DNA of 64,000 nt from Alternaria dauci (taxonomy: Eukaryota > Ascomycota > Dothideomycetes > Pleosporales > Pleosporaceae): the NCBI RefSeq assembly GCF_042100115.1, contig NC_091274.1, positions 2,170,001 to 2,234,000 of the forward strand, given 5' to 3'. Below, piece after piece: positions 44,126 to 55,299 of this stretch. Position 1 is the stretch's first letter. Every line of letters begins with the position of its first letter. The notes below the pieces were generated by a model, which was not told the origin of the DNA, searched no databases, and saw only the letters and a program-made list of their open reading frames with translations. The position numbers were made by a program, and so were the translations under genes.

Positions 44126-45166
44126 TCCGTTCGCTTTCGTTACTTTGCGGGTCTTCTTGGAGAGTGATTCAAATGCGGTTGATCTGGAGCGGTGTTTGAG
44201 GGGCTTCGTCGACTTGATGCGTCTTCAAGTATTGACCCTCGCCGTGAATGACTCCGGTAAGTTAATCCGTCTGGTAATCAGTTGATGTAGGTGTTTTTTC
44301 TCCGCCCAGTAACGCTTTGCTGTTCGTTGCTGATTGCTTGAATCGGCGTCTTTTCTTATCGGGTAATGCACTCCGCTATCGGGTGGCTATCGCTAATACT
44401 CGACTGACTGATGGATGGTTGATTGTGTTTGATGATGTGTGGAAACCTCATCTGGGAAATTGGATCTTTATACGAAGCAAGATATCGGTAATATCCAGTT
44501 CAATCACCTTATCAACAACACTGCTGTTGATGTGCCGTCACGTTAAGCTCTCTCAAGTTCGGGCCGAAACGGGACTGGATCATCTGCAAGTAACGTGAAT
44601 GTCGCGCCACATTCCTGGGCGTCACTCCACCGCCATTTGCTGAATTGCGTTCCTTGCATCATCCTGACCTAACTGGACACCCGTGCACTTATCTGCATCT
44701 GTGTCTCTCCTGAGCTGGTTTCCCAAGGGCTCCCCTGTAAGCAGAATAGATGTGTTGCATCCCTACGTTGCTGATCTGTGTTGGCGCGCACCGGTGGTTC
44801 AATCTCGTGCTCAAACGGGCCGAGGCTGACACCACGTGAACTGACTAGGTACGTAGGTAACCTCATTAGATTAACATAGAAGTCGAAAGCAACAGGACAC
44901 TGATAGAGAACATGTCAATATTGCTGTCCTTTGCAATCATCATTAAACCGGGACTCCATATAGGAAGAATGATTATACATTGAAAGAGGTGGGGAAATGG
45001 TCTACGGCGGCAACGTGTTCCTATACCCTAGCCCTTACTCGGCCCACATGCATCACCGCTCCACTTTCTATACACTGCGCTCGTATCATCTTCTACATCT
45101 AGAAGGAGTCAGTGGAACTAAGCCTTCAAAGAATCAACAACGAACTGCACTTGGCGCAGAGGATAC
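44126..45166. other. 1 kb intergenic region; nothing identified
   Basis: No supported gene. It lies between two minus-strand genes. Confidence 0.35.
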
Positions 45167-45493
45167 TTAATCGCAAGGCTCGCGAAACTGGACGTTCCAG
45201 GCGCTGACATTAGACCATGCACCACGTCCAGCACACGCATCGCCATTCTTGTTTCGATTAGCATTTATGGAGACATCTTCACACTCCTCGACGCCACCGT
45301 TCACACTCTGTAAAGGAGCAAGGCTTCCGGGGTTCTGTCAGCCTTATCTTTGGTTCCTTGGTGAGTTTGAGCAGCTTGCGATGGTGCCGCAGCAGTGCGA
45401 GCGGTCAGGGAACAAGCATTGACAGGTATGAGCAGCCTGAGCACCAAAGGCGAAGGCGAAGATGAACACAGCGACGGATATAATGCGGACCAT
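45167..45493 (-). CDS. Cysteine-rich mini-protein B (secreted), 2 exons, GC-AG intron
   Basis: Exons 45493-45380 and 45307-45167 code for 84 residues. The signal peptide is residues 1-20 (MVRIISVAVFIFAFAFGAQA). The mature part has 7 cysteines (24, 26, 34, 35, 47, 63, 83). It shares with mini-protein A the CQCL.xD.SHCC block at the N-terminus and NVSAWNVQFREPC at the end (A: SVSTWNAQWRTAC). The 72-nt intron is phase 0 and begins GC: its donor GCAAGC stands where A has GTAAGC. Without splicing the frame stops after 11 more codons. Such small, cysteine-rich, secreted proteins are candidate effectors or antimicrobial proteins; this is inferred from general features. It lies in a gene-poor region. 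The GC donor also leaves open that B is poorly spliced or decaying. Confidence 0.6.
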
Positions 45494-46844
45494 GAACACG
45501 GCTTGGAAGAGACGATGGATGGTTGAAGGTGTCTTTTAGTTGTGGGAGAGGTGCTGATGACTTGGTTGATAAGTATCTTCTCCAGCAACGCGGAACCACT
45601 GAGGCTTCAAAGTCTTGTCGTTGACTACACTCACTACGATGAAATTCGGAAATGGTGTGGTACTATGGCCGAAAATCCAGATTGGGGTTTCTTGGGCCTG
45701 TTTTCGGACCTTCTGATTTGCCTCTTTCGGACCTACCAAGCCCTACTTACCCAAGTAGGTACCAATCTCGGCATCCTTCCCTCATGACATTGCACGCACC
45801 GCACATTGTGATAAATGGCGACGATCCAAAGCCTCATCAGTGAGTATCTCGACGGTATCTCGGTCACTCATGCGAGTACCCCTTAGTCGACAGTCCTATT
45901 CCCAGTCAAGATACGTAGCGTCTTTTCTTAGACGTTCGTCTCTTCTATTCGCTCAAATCAACGCCACGCATCTCAACTAGGAAGCCGACTATGATCCTCT
46001 TAGCTTGAACGAGCTTGAACGAGCTTGAACGGGCTTGTCTTCTGGGCCCAGATCAAACTACCCACTCAACACCTAGATGTTTTATACGAGGTATACGCTC
46101 AATTTACATGGTAAGTACCGTATTGATCAAATGGCTTCCTTTACTGTAGACCTCTAAGTGACCCTGACCCAGTGATTGTACCCAAGACCTCTCAGTACTT
46201 CGACATCCCTGAGTGACCCTTGATCTTAACAATCATATGCTCATCTTATATGCGACTATTATTTAAATCGGCCGGGGTGAGGGTCTATAATGCTACAAGA
46301 AGGAGAGTTATGCCTTCTATTTTATTTCATCATCACACATCCATTACCCAATGATCACTGCCATACAAGACCTCCACAAGACCTCCATCAGGAGACCCAA
46401 AGGCAGCTCTAAACACCTACATCTGGTCAACATAGTTAACAAGCGAGTCGTTCTGATAAGCGAGTTGATCAGACAAGGGAGTTGGTCAGAGAAGTACAAT
46501 TCACTCCCCCCCCGGTCGAGCTGTCTGGTTGCAATACTAGACAACCAGAAGAATAACTTACAACTGCCTTTAGAATGTCTTTAACCTCTATAGAACTTCT
46601 TGTAAAGCTCGAGGGGTTGGAGAAGCAATGGCGATTATGGTCTTACTACACTGAGTCGAGGAGGTATTAGACCGACCGATTGACAAGATTATTGCCGAAC
46701 ACGATCGAGTTATCGTGATACAAATAGTATTCACACTATAAAACACTTCAACAGCCTGCCATTTAATCAGTTAAACCACAATTTCTACATCCATCGGAAC
46801 AAAGTCTACCCTCCTCTACCTTGCATTTCCAACCTACCGCCAAC
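45494..46844. other. Divergent region between mini-proteins B and A, with a 10-bp tandem repeat
   Basis: 1.35 kb between the two divergent mini-genes. At 46001-46030 the unit GAGCTTGAAC occurs three times (the first starts T instead of G). GTGACCCT occurs near 46157 and 46214. No intact transposon or protein is visible. Confidence 0.45.
46737..46743 (+). promoter_or_regulatory. TATA box of mini-protein A
   Basis: CTATAAAACA lies 102 bp before the ATG at 46845, a fitting distance for a short leader. The following region is C- and A-rich. Confidence 0.45.
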
Positions 46845-47156
46845 ATGCGCTTCTCCGCCGTCGTTGGGCTGCTCCTTACCATGGCCGTTGGTACCCAGGC
46901 CGCCGCCTACTACTGCCAGTGCCTGTACTCGGACAGTTCCCATTGCTGTGTCGCGGTAAGCTCGTCGAGACTGTTGAGACTGTTGAGGAGAGCGACAAGA
47001 AACTCATCAGAATCATAGGAAAACGGCAGAGGTGATTGCACAGCAACTTGCATGTACGCCAAGGCGGTGTTTGCGGACAATAACTGCAATGCTGGTGGAA
47101 AATTCTCTAGCGTGAGCACCTGGAACGCTCAGTGGCGCACTGCCTGTCACGACTAG
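46845..47156 (+). CDS. Cysteine-rich mini-protein A (secreted), 2 exons
   Basis: Exons 46845-46955 and 47019-47156 code for 82 residues; the 63-nt intron is phase 0 (donor GTAAGC). The signal peptide is residues 1-20 (MRFSAVVGLLLTMAVGTQAA). The mature 62 residues hold 8 cysteines at 24, 26, 34, 35, 44, 48, 60 and 80, enough for four disulfides. Motifs are AYYCQCLYSDSSHCC and SVSTWNAQWRTAC. The pattern is shared with mini-protein B on the other strand 1.35 kb away. I do not recognise the family. Candidate effector or defence-type protein, by size, secretion and cysteine content only. Neither exon alone looks like a gene, so it is easy to miss in ORF-based annotation. Confidence 0.72.
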
Positions 47157-47636
47157 GTACCTCACCAAGTCTTCGGAGACCTAAGAGGGTACTCAGCAGG
47201 ATCGCACAGGACGAGAGATAAGACGTTTTGAAATCAGCGCACAAGACATACCCAGTTCCATACGTATATCAGTAGACAAGATAAAATTGTCTACCATTGT
47301 CTCGTCAAATCGACATCATACAACCTTCGTTCTGATCGCTGGTTTCATCTGGTGCTTTTATACCAAATGACGATAGTATAACGTATACTGGCAACTTTCA
47401 CATCAATGTCAGTGGAATTCTCCACATTTTACTAGAAGTTATGGACATTATTAATTGCCTATCTTCCTGTCTTCGTTCCCATCCTTATCGTCGTTATTGT
47501 AATTCGTATCGTAAGCATGTCTCGTAAATCGTTCATATGTCATATATGACGATGCTGTGTTGTCCAGATCCGCGCTCGATAGAGTAGTTCTGGCCCTCCC
47601 TCGGGCCATTCAAGTGTTTGTGATCACCACTCATTT
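47157..47636. other. Convergent intergenic region
   Basis: 480 bp between mini-protein A and the GPI-type gene, somewhat AT-rich. Nothing identified. Confidence 0.35.
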
Positions 47637-48372
47637 TCATACCACTATGCCCGCCATACCAACACCAACAGCTGCAACGAGACCCTTGGCCCATCCTACT
47701 CCTGATGTAGGAGCAGCATTCACCACGACAGTCCGCGTGATACCAGTCCTACCAGTCAATGTGCCCATGCCGATTGTTCCCACGCCTGGGAGTGGAATGT
47801 CCGTCTGCGCAGGTTCAAAGTCGAGGGATATTGTGTATGGCCACCAGGTCGAATATGTTCCGCCGATCCATGTCTCAGCCCATACTACTGTGTAGAAGGG
47901 CACGTTGCTGAATGTACTTGTAGGTATCGCTAAGCGCGTAACATCTGTGCCCGCTGTCCCAGCGACATTGATTGGGGGTACAGGATCTGGATGCACGGGT
48001 GCTGGTAGTGGTGCAGGCTCGACTGTAGTAGCAGGCTTCGCAGTTGCTGTTACGGTTACTATGATCGGGGCACGCGGTTGCTGGACAGGCGCAGGCGCAC
48101 CGCCGACTTGAGCCATGCCTAGTGCCTGACGGAGTCTGAGTTGAGTCAGTAGCTGCTCTGCCGCCATGTCTTATCACAGTGTGTGGTTACTCAATGCCTC
48201 TCGAATGACCTGTGGGTGTTGCAGCGGGCGAATCCGATGTAGGCAGTGAAGCCGGACTTGCGCTTGTCGTCGTGGTGTCATTCTCAACGTCTCGCAGGTA
48301 TTCGGACTCGGCGAAGAGTCTACCGTTTACCACTACCGATAGCAGTAAAGTGGTGGATATTTGGACGCGCAT
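47637..48372 (-). CDS. Secreted, probably GPI-anchored protein, 2 exons
   Basis: Exons 48372-48191 and 48135-47637 code for 226 residues; intron 55 nt. The signal peptide is MRVQISTTLLLSVVVNG followed by charged residues. A Thr/Ser/Pro-rich region (TTTTSASPASLPTSD) and a Pro/Val-rich region (APAPVQQPRAPIIVTVT) follow. Then comes an aromatic block (FYTVVWAETWIGGTYSTWWPY). The end is hydrophobic after small residues (NAAPTSGVGWAKGLVAAVG), fitting a GPI-anchor signal. No enzyme motif is seen. Likely cell-wall or surface protein. The splice junction was chosen to keep the frame and is moderately certain. Confidence 0.65.
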
Positions 48373-50887
48373 TCTGCGTGGGATAGAGGGATGCAAGGTT
48401 GACCGGCCACGAGTTGGTTTCGTGTGTGCGAGCTCGAGACCGAAGCACGAATCCGGTATTGAACAGATGAACAGACCAATGCGACGAAGGAACCTATACT
48501 GGAGACACAAGAGGCAAGAAGGACGTAATGTGATTCAGGTACGATCGCGCCGAATTTGTTTGCAATGAGAGGATGTCATATGAAATGTATCGTAATGCGC
48601 AGTAGAAAACGCGACAGGTAACAGGTGAAGAAGCCAAAAAGCCAAAAGTCAAGGAGTTGGAGACGCACGAGAGCTGCTGGATCCAAAAAGGGTGTGAAAC
48701 TGAACGATTGTGTGGCTGCAAAGCTGCAGTGTTGGAGTTCTGCTGCGAGGATACAAACGCAACGACTGAACCCTGAGCCAATGCAGAAGGAACGGCTCTC
48801 CCTGCGGATAGGTAACAGCTGCTTCCAAAACCACCGCTACTTCTTCAAATAGCTGATAAGGAGTGTAGCTCCTGCCTGGTGAGCCATGGTTCGATAAATT
48901 GATGCCTGAAGTCGTGACTGACAGCCTGGTTACAGAGAACGGTGTGCGTTGATGGCGTCTACACTGGCCTTTGGGTTCACGACTTCTTACACTTCTGAAA
49001 GCCAACCAATGATTCAGCTATGAGATATCTGAATAGCTTACTCGCTATGGAGCCTTCCAGCTCATAGGTATGCATTGCGCGCAGCGACCACGAAGGAGCT
49101 TCCTCGCATGTCCAGTCTGGAGACAAGTCCAGCCAAAGAGACAGCTAGTGTTCATCTGGTGCTGTCAGATACCATGATCTTTGAGAGGTTCGCGGTGTCG
49201 CTACACAATCCATCAGTTGCGGTCGTCGTGACAACACGGCCCTGTCCATGGCAGCACATCGCCTAGCTTAATAATGCCGACTTCAAATAAGCTTCTGCTG
49301 CTATCCAGGGATATACAAGCCCGACGCTAACAGAACGCTTGTTCTGCAGCAAGAATGCAGGAGAACAATTGGATTAAGAGGGTCGTGCATGCACCTGAGC
49401 AGCCTTTCCCAAAGGCCCATGGGTTTCGGGTCCCCTCCCGAATACTCGTAGACGAAGAAAGAAAGAAAAAAACTATAAGGTTGTGCGAAGCCACAATCTT
49501 AGCACATCGACCCGGAAAATAGCAAAACTCACATCGTGATCCTGTCTGCTCAGCGAGGCGTCATTCAAATCGGAATATCTTCACGCCATTGCCTGTAATG
49601 GCCTCTCTGCCCCACTATCACGGGAGTACCTGGACCGTCCTTAGGAGCCGTCGCTCCACCCATACAAGAGATACAAGTCAAAGCCCCGGAGTCCAACGGC
49701 GCCGAGTTGTAGCGCAGCTTTACGTCACTGGACTGACACTACCACCTTGCTGCTAATCCAAGTACCGAAACGCACCGGCAGACGCCACGAGTGGATTTTG
49801 GCGCAGCGCTGGACCGCATTATCTGCAAGCGGGTAAGCTGCTGTCCTAGGGGAAATCTGGTAGTGTTCCCAACCTCGTGGCCTTGGCTAGTATCGATAGT
49901 CTAAAAGTGACTTGAGGTGCTAGGGCAGATGGTGTCGGGGAATGCGGTCTAGCTAGCTAGCTAGCTAGCTATAGCCACGGACACTATGAAATTGACCTTT
50001 GTATAGGCGCGTCGCGTGAACAAAACCACGCACGCCTCCCGACAAACTGCGCAAGACTCGATGGCTTTGTCTAGCGCGCCTAAGCGGCCATGGCCGACCG
50101 CCCAAGAGATATTGGAATGCCCTCCGACACTTGCGGAGTGAGGTTCCGTAACTGTAGCCAACTCCACAGAGTAGAAGTGAAACATTCCCCGTCCGATGCT
50201 AGCTAATTCGTAGTCCTTGCGCGAATGCAACGTACGCATGTTACAAACTGGAATCATTGCGAAGACTGAAATGCAGGGTTATGTACCTAGAACATAACCT
50301 GCGAGGAGATGATAGTATAAGATGTGATTGTAATTTCTGTGACTGTAGCTTTGATAAGCTAGGATATATTGACGCGTAATGGTCTAAGATGGTATCTTCC
50401 GATGCTTTTCTCTTTCCAATGCAAAAAACAGGCGGCGCGGTCGTTCAGACGGCCGATGGTGAGACGGGGGTATGAGAGTCGACAGGATGGTTGGGATAAC
50501 ACCCGGCGGAATGCGCTCCGGTACAACTAAAATCTCTGCCACGATGGGCCGAGGTAGAGTAAAGGCCGTTGCCGGACTAGGGCAGAGGGCGTAGGCAAAC
50601 GGGCTGACTTCGCAGAGTCCCGTGGAAAGGGTATATACAAGAAATGAAGTCAAAAGGAGACACTATAGGCGGTGCTGCGCCCTGAGTATGTTGCCGAATC
50701 AAAGAAAAGGTGGCCGAAAACGGGCCTGGTGAGAAGTTGAAACAAGAGTGAAAATCGGACTGCAGTAGCCGTATTACTCCAAGAATGCTGTAAAAGTAGT
50801 CGTATGCTCGTAAAGGTTCTCAGTCTGTGACTTGGGAGAACATGGGACCCAGGGCAAGAAGTGGGAGAAGTGCTCCAAGAGAGCTCA
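48373..50887. other. 2.5 kb gene-poor region with a CTAG microsatellite
   Basis: No supported gene. At 49949-49970 the tetranucleotide CTAG repeats about five and a half times. The short ORFs either start with non-ATG codons or have no motif. Confidence 0.4.
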
Positions 50888-52146
50888 TCACCCCAGTGTT
50901 AAGCTAAGTAGCGTGACGAGTAATGGGATTACGAGCGACAATGATGGCGCGCTGAACATGCTGCTCGCGCTACTGGTGAAGGTTGTTTGACCCGGTGTCA
51001 TGTCATCTCCGTCTGTTGAGAAGAAGTACGTCTTCGCTGCGTCCACGCCTTGACTTTGATCTGGCGGGCTCATCTGGTTTGGGATAGCGCAAACTTTCGC
51101 AGGATCGTATGTTGGGCAACGGTCCCTGTAGTCGTTTTGGGAGCGCTCGGTATCGGTGGAGTTGAAGTAGGCCTTCATGTACGAGATGGTCATGACGGTG
51201 TCTTGATCCGGGGGTCCTGCAGACCAAGATGGGTCGCCGTTGCTCCAGTGGTTGAGAAAGATGCCACCACTCTCCGTGGGGATGTTTTCGGTCATGACGT
51301 GGAGAAGTTGGCCATCAACGTAGAAAGCAACACGGTTGGGTGTCCAGTCAAACCGGTACTCGTGGAACATCTCGTCCGGACGAAAAGGGAGAGCCTTGAC
51401 TTCGAAACCATTGGTTCCTTGAGCATCGTAACCGTGCGTAACGGATTCCGGACTTTGAAGAACGAGGTTTACGGCGCCTTGGGAGTTGTTGAACTGATGG
51501 GAAAGGAATTCCATGTCGATTTCTTGCGAGTTGTTGTGGTACTGTGTGTTGTTAGCCAACTCTGAAACGCGGGCATGTTGTCGCGCATGAACGTACAAAG
51601 AAGAAAGCGCCACAGGTTCCAGACGAATTCGAGAGCTTCATGCCGACACGGAAGCTTCCAAGAAGAGAGTCGTTGCGCATAGTGACGAGCTCGGCACCGC
51701 TGACGAAACCGTCCTGGTGATTACCTCGCACCCACAACTCGAGTCCCGCGTCTCCACCGTGGTCAGCCTCACCGGACCATCCGTTCTTGAACGGGTTTGG
51801 AACAATGTTGGACAGCTCCATGCTCTTTCCAAATGGCCCTCTGGCATTTTGCGAGGTGACGTTGTATTCCTGAGGCTGCCAGCCAACCTCCTTCAGATCG
51901 TCGGTCGAGGTATGCAGAAAGTCGTTCTCCGTGAGCTCGGTGAAGACGGCATAGGAAGGGTCCGTTGTAGCATTGATGGAATAACCACACTCGCAAGCAG
52001 CGTTGGCTAATTGAAGTTGGCGGGTCAGCATGAGAGCCAGTTTGGGAGTGGTTCTGCGGTCGCAAGCGAGGCGTCTACTTACAGAAGCGGGCCATGGCGA
52101 GTAACAACACCCAGGGCGAGGCGCCCCAAGTAAGACGCGACAACAT
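50888..52146 (-). CDS. GPI-anchored glycoside hydrolase family 16 enzyme, 3 exons
   Basis: Exons in transcript order: 52146-52083, 52006-51597 and 51541-50888, coding for 375 residues. A signal peptide precedes ANAACECGYSIN, a typical start of fungal GH16 proteins. The catalytic motif is QEIDMEFLS with E165, D167 and E169 (nucleophile, assisting Asp and acid/base by family). Other lectin-fold strands are MFHEYRFDWTPNRVAFYVDG and GGIFLNHWSNGDPSWSAGPP. The C-terminus is Ser-rich with a hydrophobic end (SLSLVIPLLVTLLSLTLG), a GPI signal. GH16 members act on beta-1,3/1,4-glucans or cross-link wall glucan and chitin; here the substrate is unresolved. Acts at the cell wall or surface. Introns are 76 and 55 nt. 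Confidence 0.9.
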
Positions 52147-55100
52147 TGTTGGAAAATTAGTATATTAAAGCGAGTGACGGCAAAAGGTGGAGCCCTTTTG
52201 TTGAACAAATAAGAAAGCAGGTGCAGAGCGTGCGAAGGCGAGCAGAGAGGTGGTTGCGATGAGGCCGGCCAAAAGTAAAAGAGGTCGGACGACAAGACGA
52301 CAGGGCAGCGCAATGGCTGATGATGAACTGCTGGGCCTCTCTCGTGCAGAATGGCAAAGCCCGGCACGTCCGCCCAAAGCAGCGCAATTACGGACGCAGG
52401 AACCACCCACGTCGAGCTTGGGGCCTGGGCGCCTCCGCTAGTTGTCCCTAGGATCGACCGTTAATGCCACCGAAATAACGTGTGCGAGGTAACTGTGTGG
52501 GCCGGCACAGCTGACCCAAGTCCGGGCTAGGACGAGTAGCGCACGCCCGGCGCCGCTTCTCCAGGGCCAAATGTCAATAGCAGCGGCGTATCGTATGCAG
52601 GAACGAGCTGCGTCCATCAGCTCGACAGTACGGCGCAGAGCAAGGCTGGCGGAGGGTTGCTGAGCATGAATAATCTAGGGGAGCGATTCCTACCCCCAAC
52701 AAGACTGGCGATAAGGACCCTCTCCAAGAGACCTCATTCGTGCCTCTCGCGGTGCCCAGCTGTCTCCGCTCCTGTCACCCGCGCTGAGAGGCGCGATAAC
52801 ACATGCACTATCCCTCGAACCCCTCAGAGGCTCGGAGCAGGATTGTGCATCGACTGGCCAGCGTCCACCACAACCCTCGCACTACCTCGACCTCTTTGAT
52901 TGGCCATTCCCTCGTCTCTGCCCAGTCACCGTCGAGAGCGCACCCCAGCGCACCTCTTCTTCATCATATCAAGGCTTGCGCAGCAATGCTGCTCTCCTAA
53001 ACCTGCCATCTTTGCCGCAGACTCTCCTGTTCCAGACCCCACATGCTACAGGCCGCGAGCGTCTTAGACGAGTAACAGCTCACGAGCGCCATGCATCCTC
53101 TGCATCCTTTGAAATCTTTTCCGCTCTTAGTGACATGGCTCAGGAAATAGCGAACGTATCACAGGGCGATGAAAACGCCCCTGCCGCACCGTTTGCGTGC
53201 ACGCCTGATTACAGGGCAGCACAACGCCTGCATTGTGCAGCGACAAATTACCCATTGCTTTCAAGCGAACTTAGCGAGCCAGGGGGGCGGGTGCGAGGCC
53301 TTGTTCGCATCGCTCATGGCATCTTCCAACGGTTCCCGCTCGAGGAGTCATAGGACCAAGAAGCATGTGCCCATCAACCTCATGACCGACCATCTTGCGG
53401 TATATGGATCGACAATATGTTGCTTCTGGTCTTGTTTGTTGTTGATCAACCACCCACCATCAGCGCACAAGCAACCACGACAACCCCTATTCTCCATTCC
53501 GGCATGCCTCGGATCTCACAACACCAAGGGCCCAGTCAAAGCAACAACCCGCCCAAGCTCTGTCTTACCAACTTTACACGTGGATCCAAGTCCCGGCGAG
53601 CATCATCACTTCCTCGGCATTAGGTCATAAGGACCGTCGGCTGTACACCACACCGTGCGCCGCGTCTTCTGACAGGCAGGAAACATGAAAAAGCTGGGGT
53701 ATGCCACTACCAATTGTGCAACGGCTGTCGTTCATTTGGCGATTTTCCCTTGTGGGTAATTTCCGCCAGGTTTCATGGGGGTGATCATCGGCCGGCGACG
53801 GTCGGCAACGACGAATTGGGACATTCACAAGACGGCATGCTCCTGCCGAACCATTATGTTGTAGCAAGTGCGCGGATGCCATGGAAGGATGGAAGTCTGG
53901 GGCATGTCTTCCATCAGGCCGCCGGCCACTGGACTGGGCGCCTGGATGATCGTTGCGGAGGCGAAGTTGGGTTTTGCTCGCAGCCCTGAACTTTGTACCA
54001 TGTTCCATGTTGCCATGGTCTGTGAGCGCGCATTAGCAAGCACCATTTCTTAGTCTCCTAGATCGAGGTCACGATGCTCACGTCGGGTGGATATTCTTCC
54101 TGCCCCAAATTGAAATTGCCGCAAAGGATGATCCGCCGGGGAGGGACACGAGAGAAATAATCAGCCAGCACCAAAGCAGTCTGACATAGTTATCCTCGGC
54201 GACGAAGGGGCTCCGCGGTATCTTGGATACGAATTCCAATCCACAGTAAGTGGCGTGTCAAGTTGCACTCTGCAGCGACAGTCACACGAGCAAGCCGGCA
54301 CCCCCAATCGTCTTGGAGACGAACGCAGAAATCTAGGCGGTAAATTGTGAACTACATGTGCTGGACTATTTACTGGAGCACCGGGAGAAAGTCAACTTGG
54401 TCTTGACTTTCGGGTGCGAGCGTTCAAAACAACTTACAAGTGCGCACCCCCCCTAGTCTTAGTACGCACAAATATCAGTAAACCGACTTCCACCCGCAGC
54501 ACAAGCGACGATCCCAACTCACAAAATCATCGTGAACAGGTGTTTTCTTCACCGTCACTTCAAAGACTCCAAGTCGCTCCGTTAGATTGGCACCCTAGCC
54601 ACAGAGTCAGGGGACTGTCAGCAATACGAGGTAGAGAAAGCAGAAGCGCCGAGCCTCCCTTCGCCGCTCGCCCAGTAGTCAAACACGAGCCCCAACCTAG
54701 CTGCGAGCTTACAACACGAGGTCTGCGTCCAGAAATACATTCTGTATGGATCCAGGGTCTAAAGCTTCAACAAACGACGCCACAGTAATTGATTAAACAC
54801 AGAGTGACGTACCACCCTGGCGAGTGAAATTGCTATAAACCTGTCGATGCACCAACGGCAACATGTGCCAATCCGCTGCCTATGACAAGAGAAGATTTTC
54901 CTAACCGCAGTCGCTCATCATAATATCGCGTGAAAGACGGAGCTTACCGGGTTCCGCAGACCGAGGAGGTAAACTATACGCATCCGCTCCATGCGCTCTA
55001 CGCCAGCACCGAAGAGCAGCCAAAAAAAAAGTTCCATGAAGATCCAACTCTTTTCATTCAGTCGTTAGGGTAAATCAAAACAGCAAACGCCCTTGGTCAA

Positions 55101-55299
55101 TCCAAGTACTCCAAATCCTTTGAGCCAAAAATGCTAGTGTTTCGTGTGGGGTATCATCGTCATTTGTCACAATCTCATCACAAGAATCCACTCTCGGAGA
55201 GAAGCCTAAAACGCCGTTAGCCCCATCTTCTCTCCAAAAGACGCGTTCTTATCCGTTCGTTCGTCGTATCCTCCTCGCGTCGCGGGTTGATATTATTTG
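52147..55299. other. 3.1 kb intergenic region without a supported gene
   Basis: Between two minus-strand genes, so it holds the GH16 promoter and the RasGEF 3' flank. Several ORFs of 60-150 codons occur but none has motif, signal peptide or splice structure. Confidence 0.4.

Noticed and set aside
46150..46230. GTGACCCT motifs thought to be transposon ends
   Set aside because: No inverted partner, target duplication or coding remnant could be seen.
49949..49970. CTAG repeat as a possible binding or integration site
   Set aside because: It is a plain microsatellite with no associated structure.
50384..50653. 89-codon minus-strand ORF
   Set aside because: It starts with TTG, has no ATG that helps and no motif.
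52976..53353. 125-codon plus-strand ORF
   Set aside because: Amino-acid mix and lack of motif suggest chance; no splice partners.
54414..54788. 124-codon plus-strand ORF
   Set aside because: It opens with GTG and has no recognisable feature.
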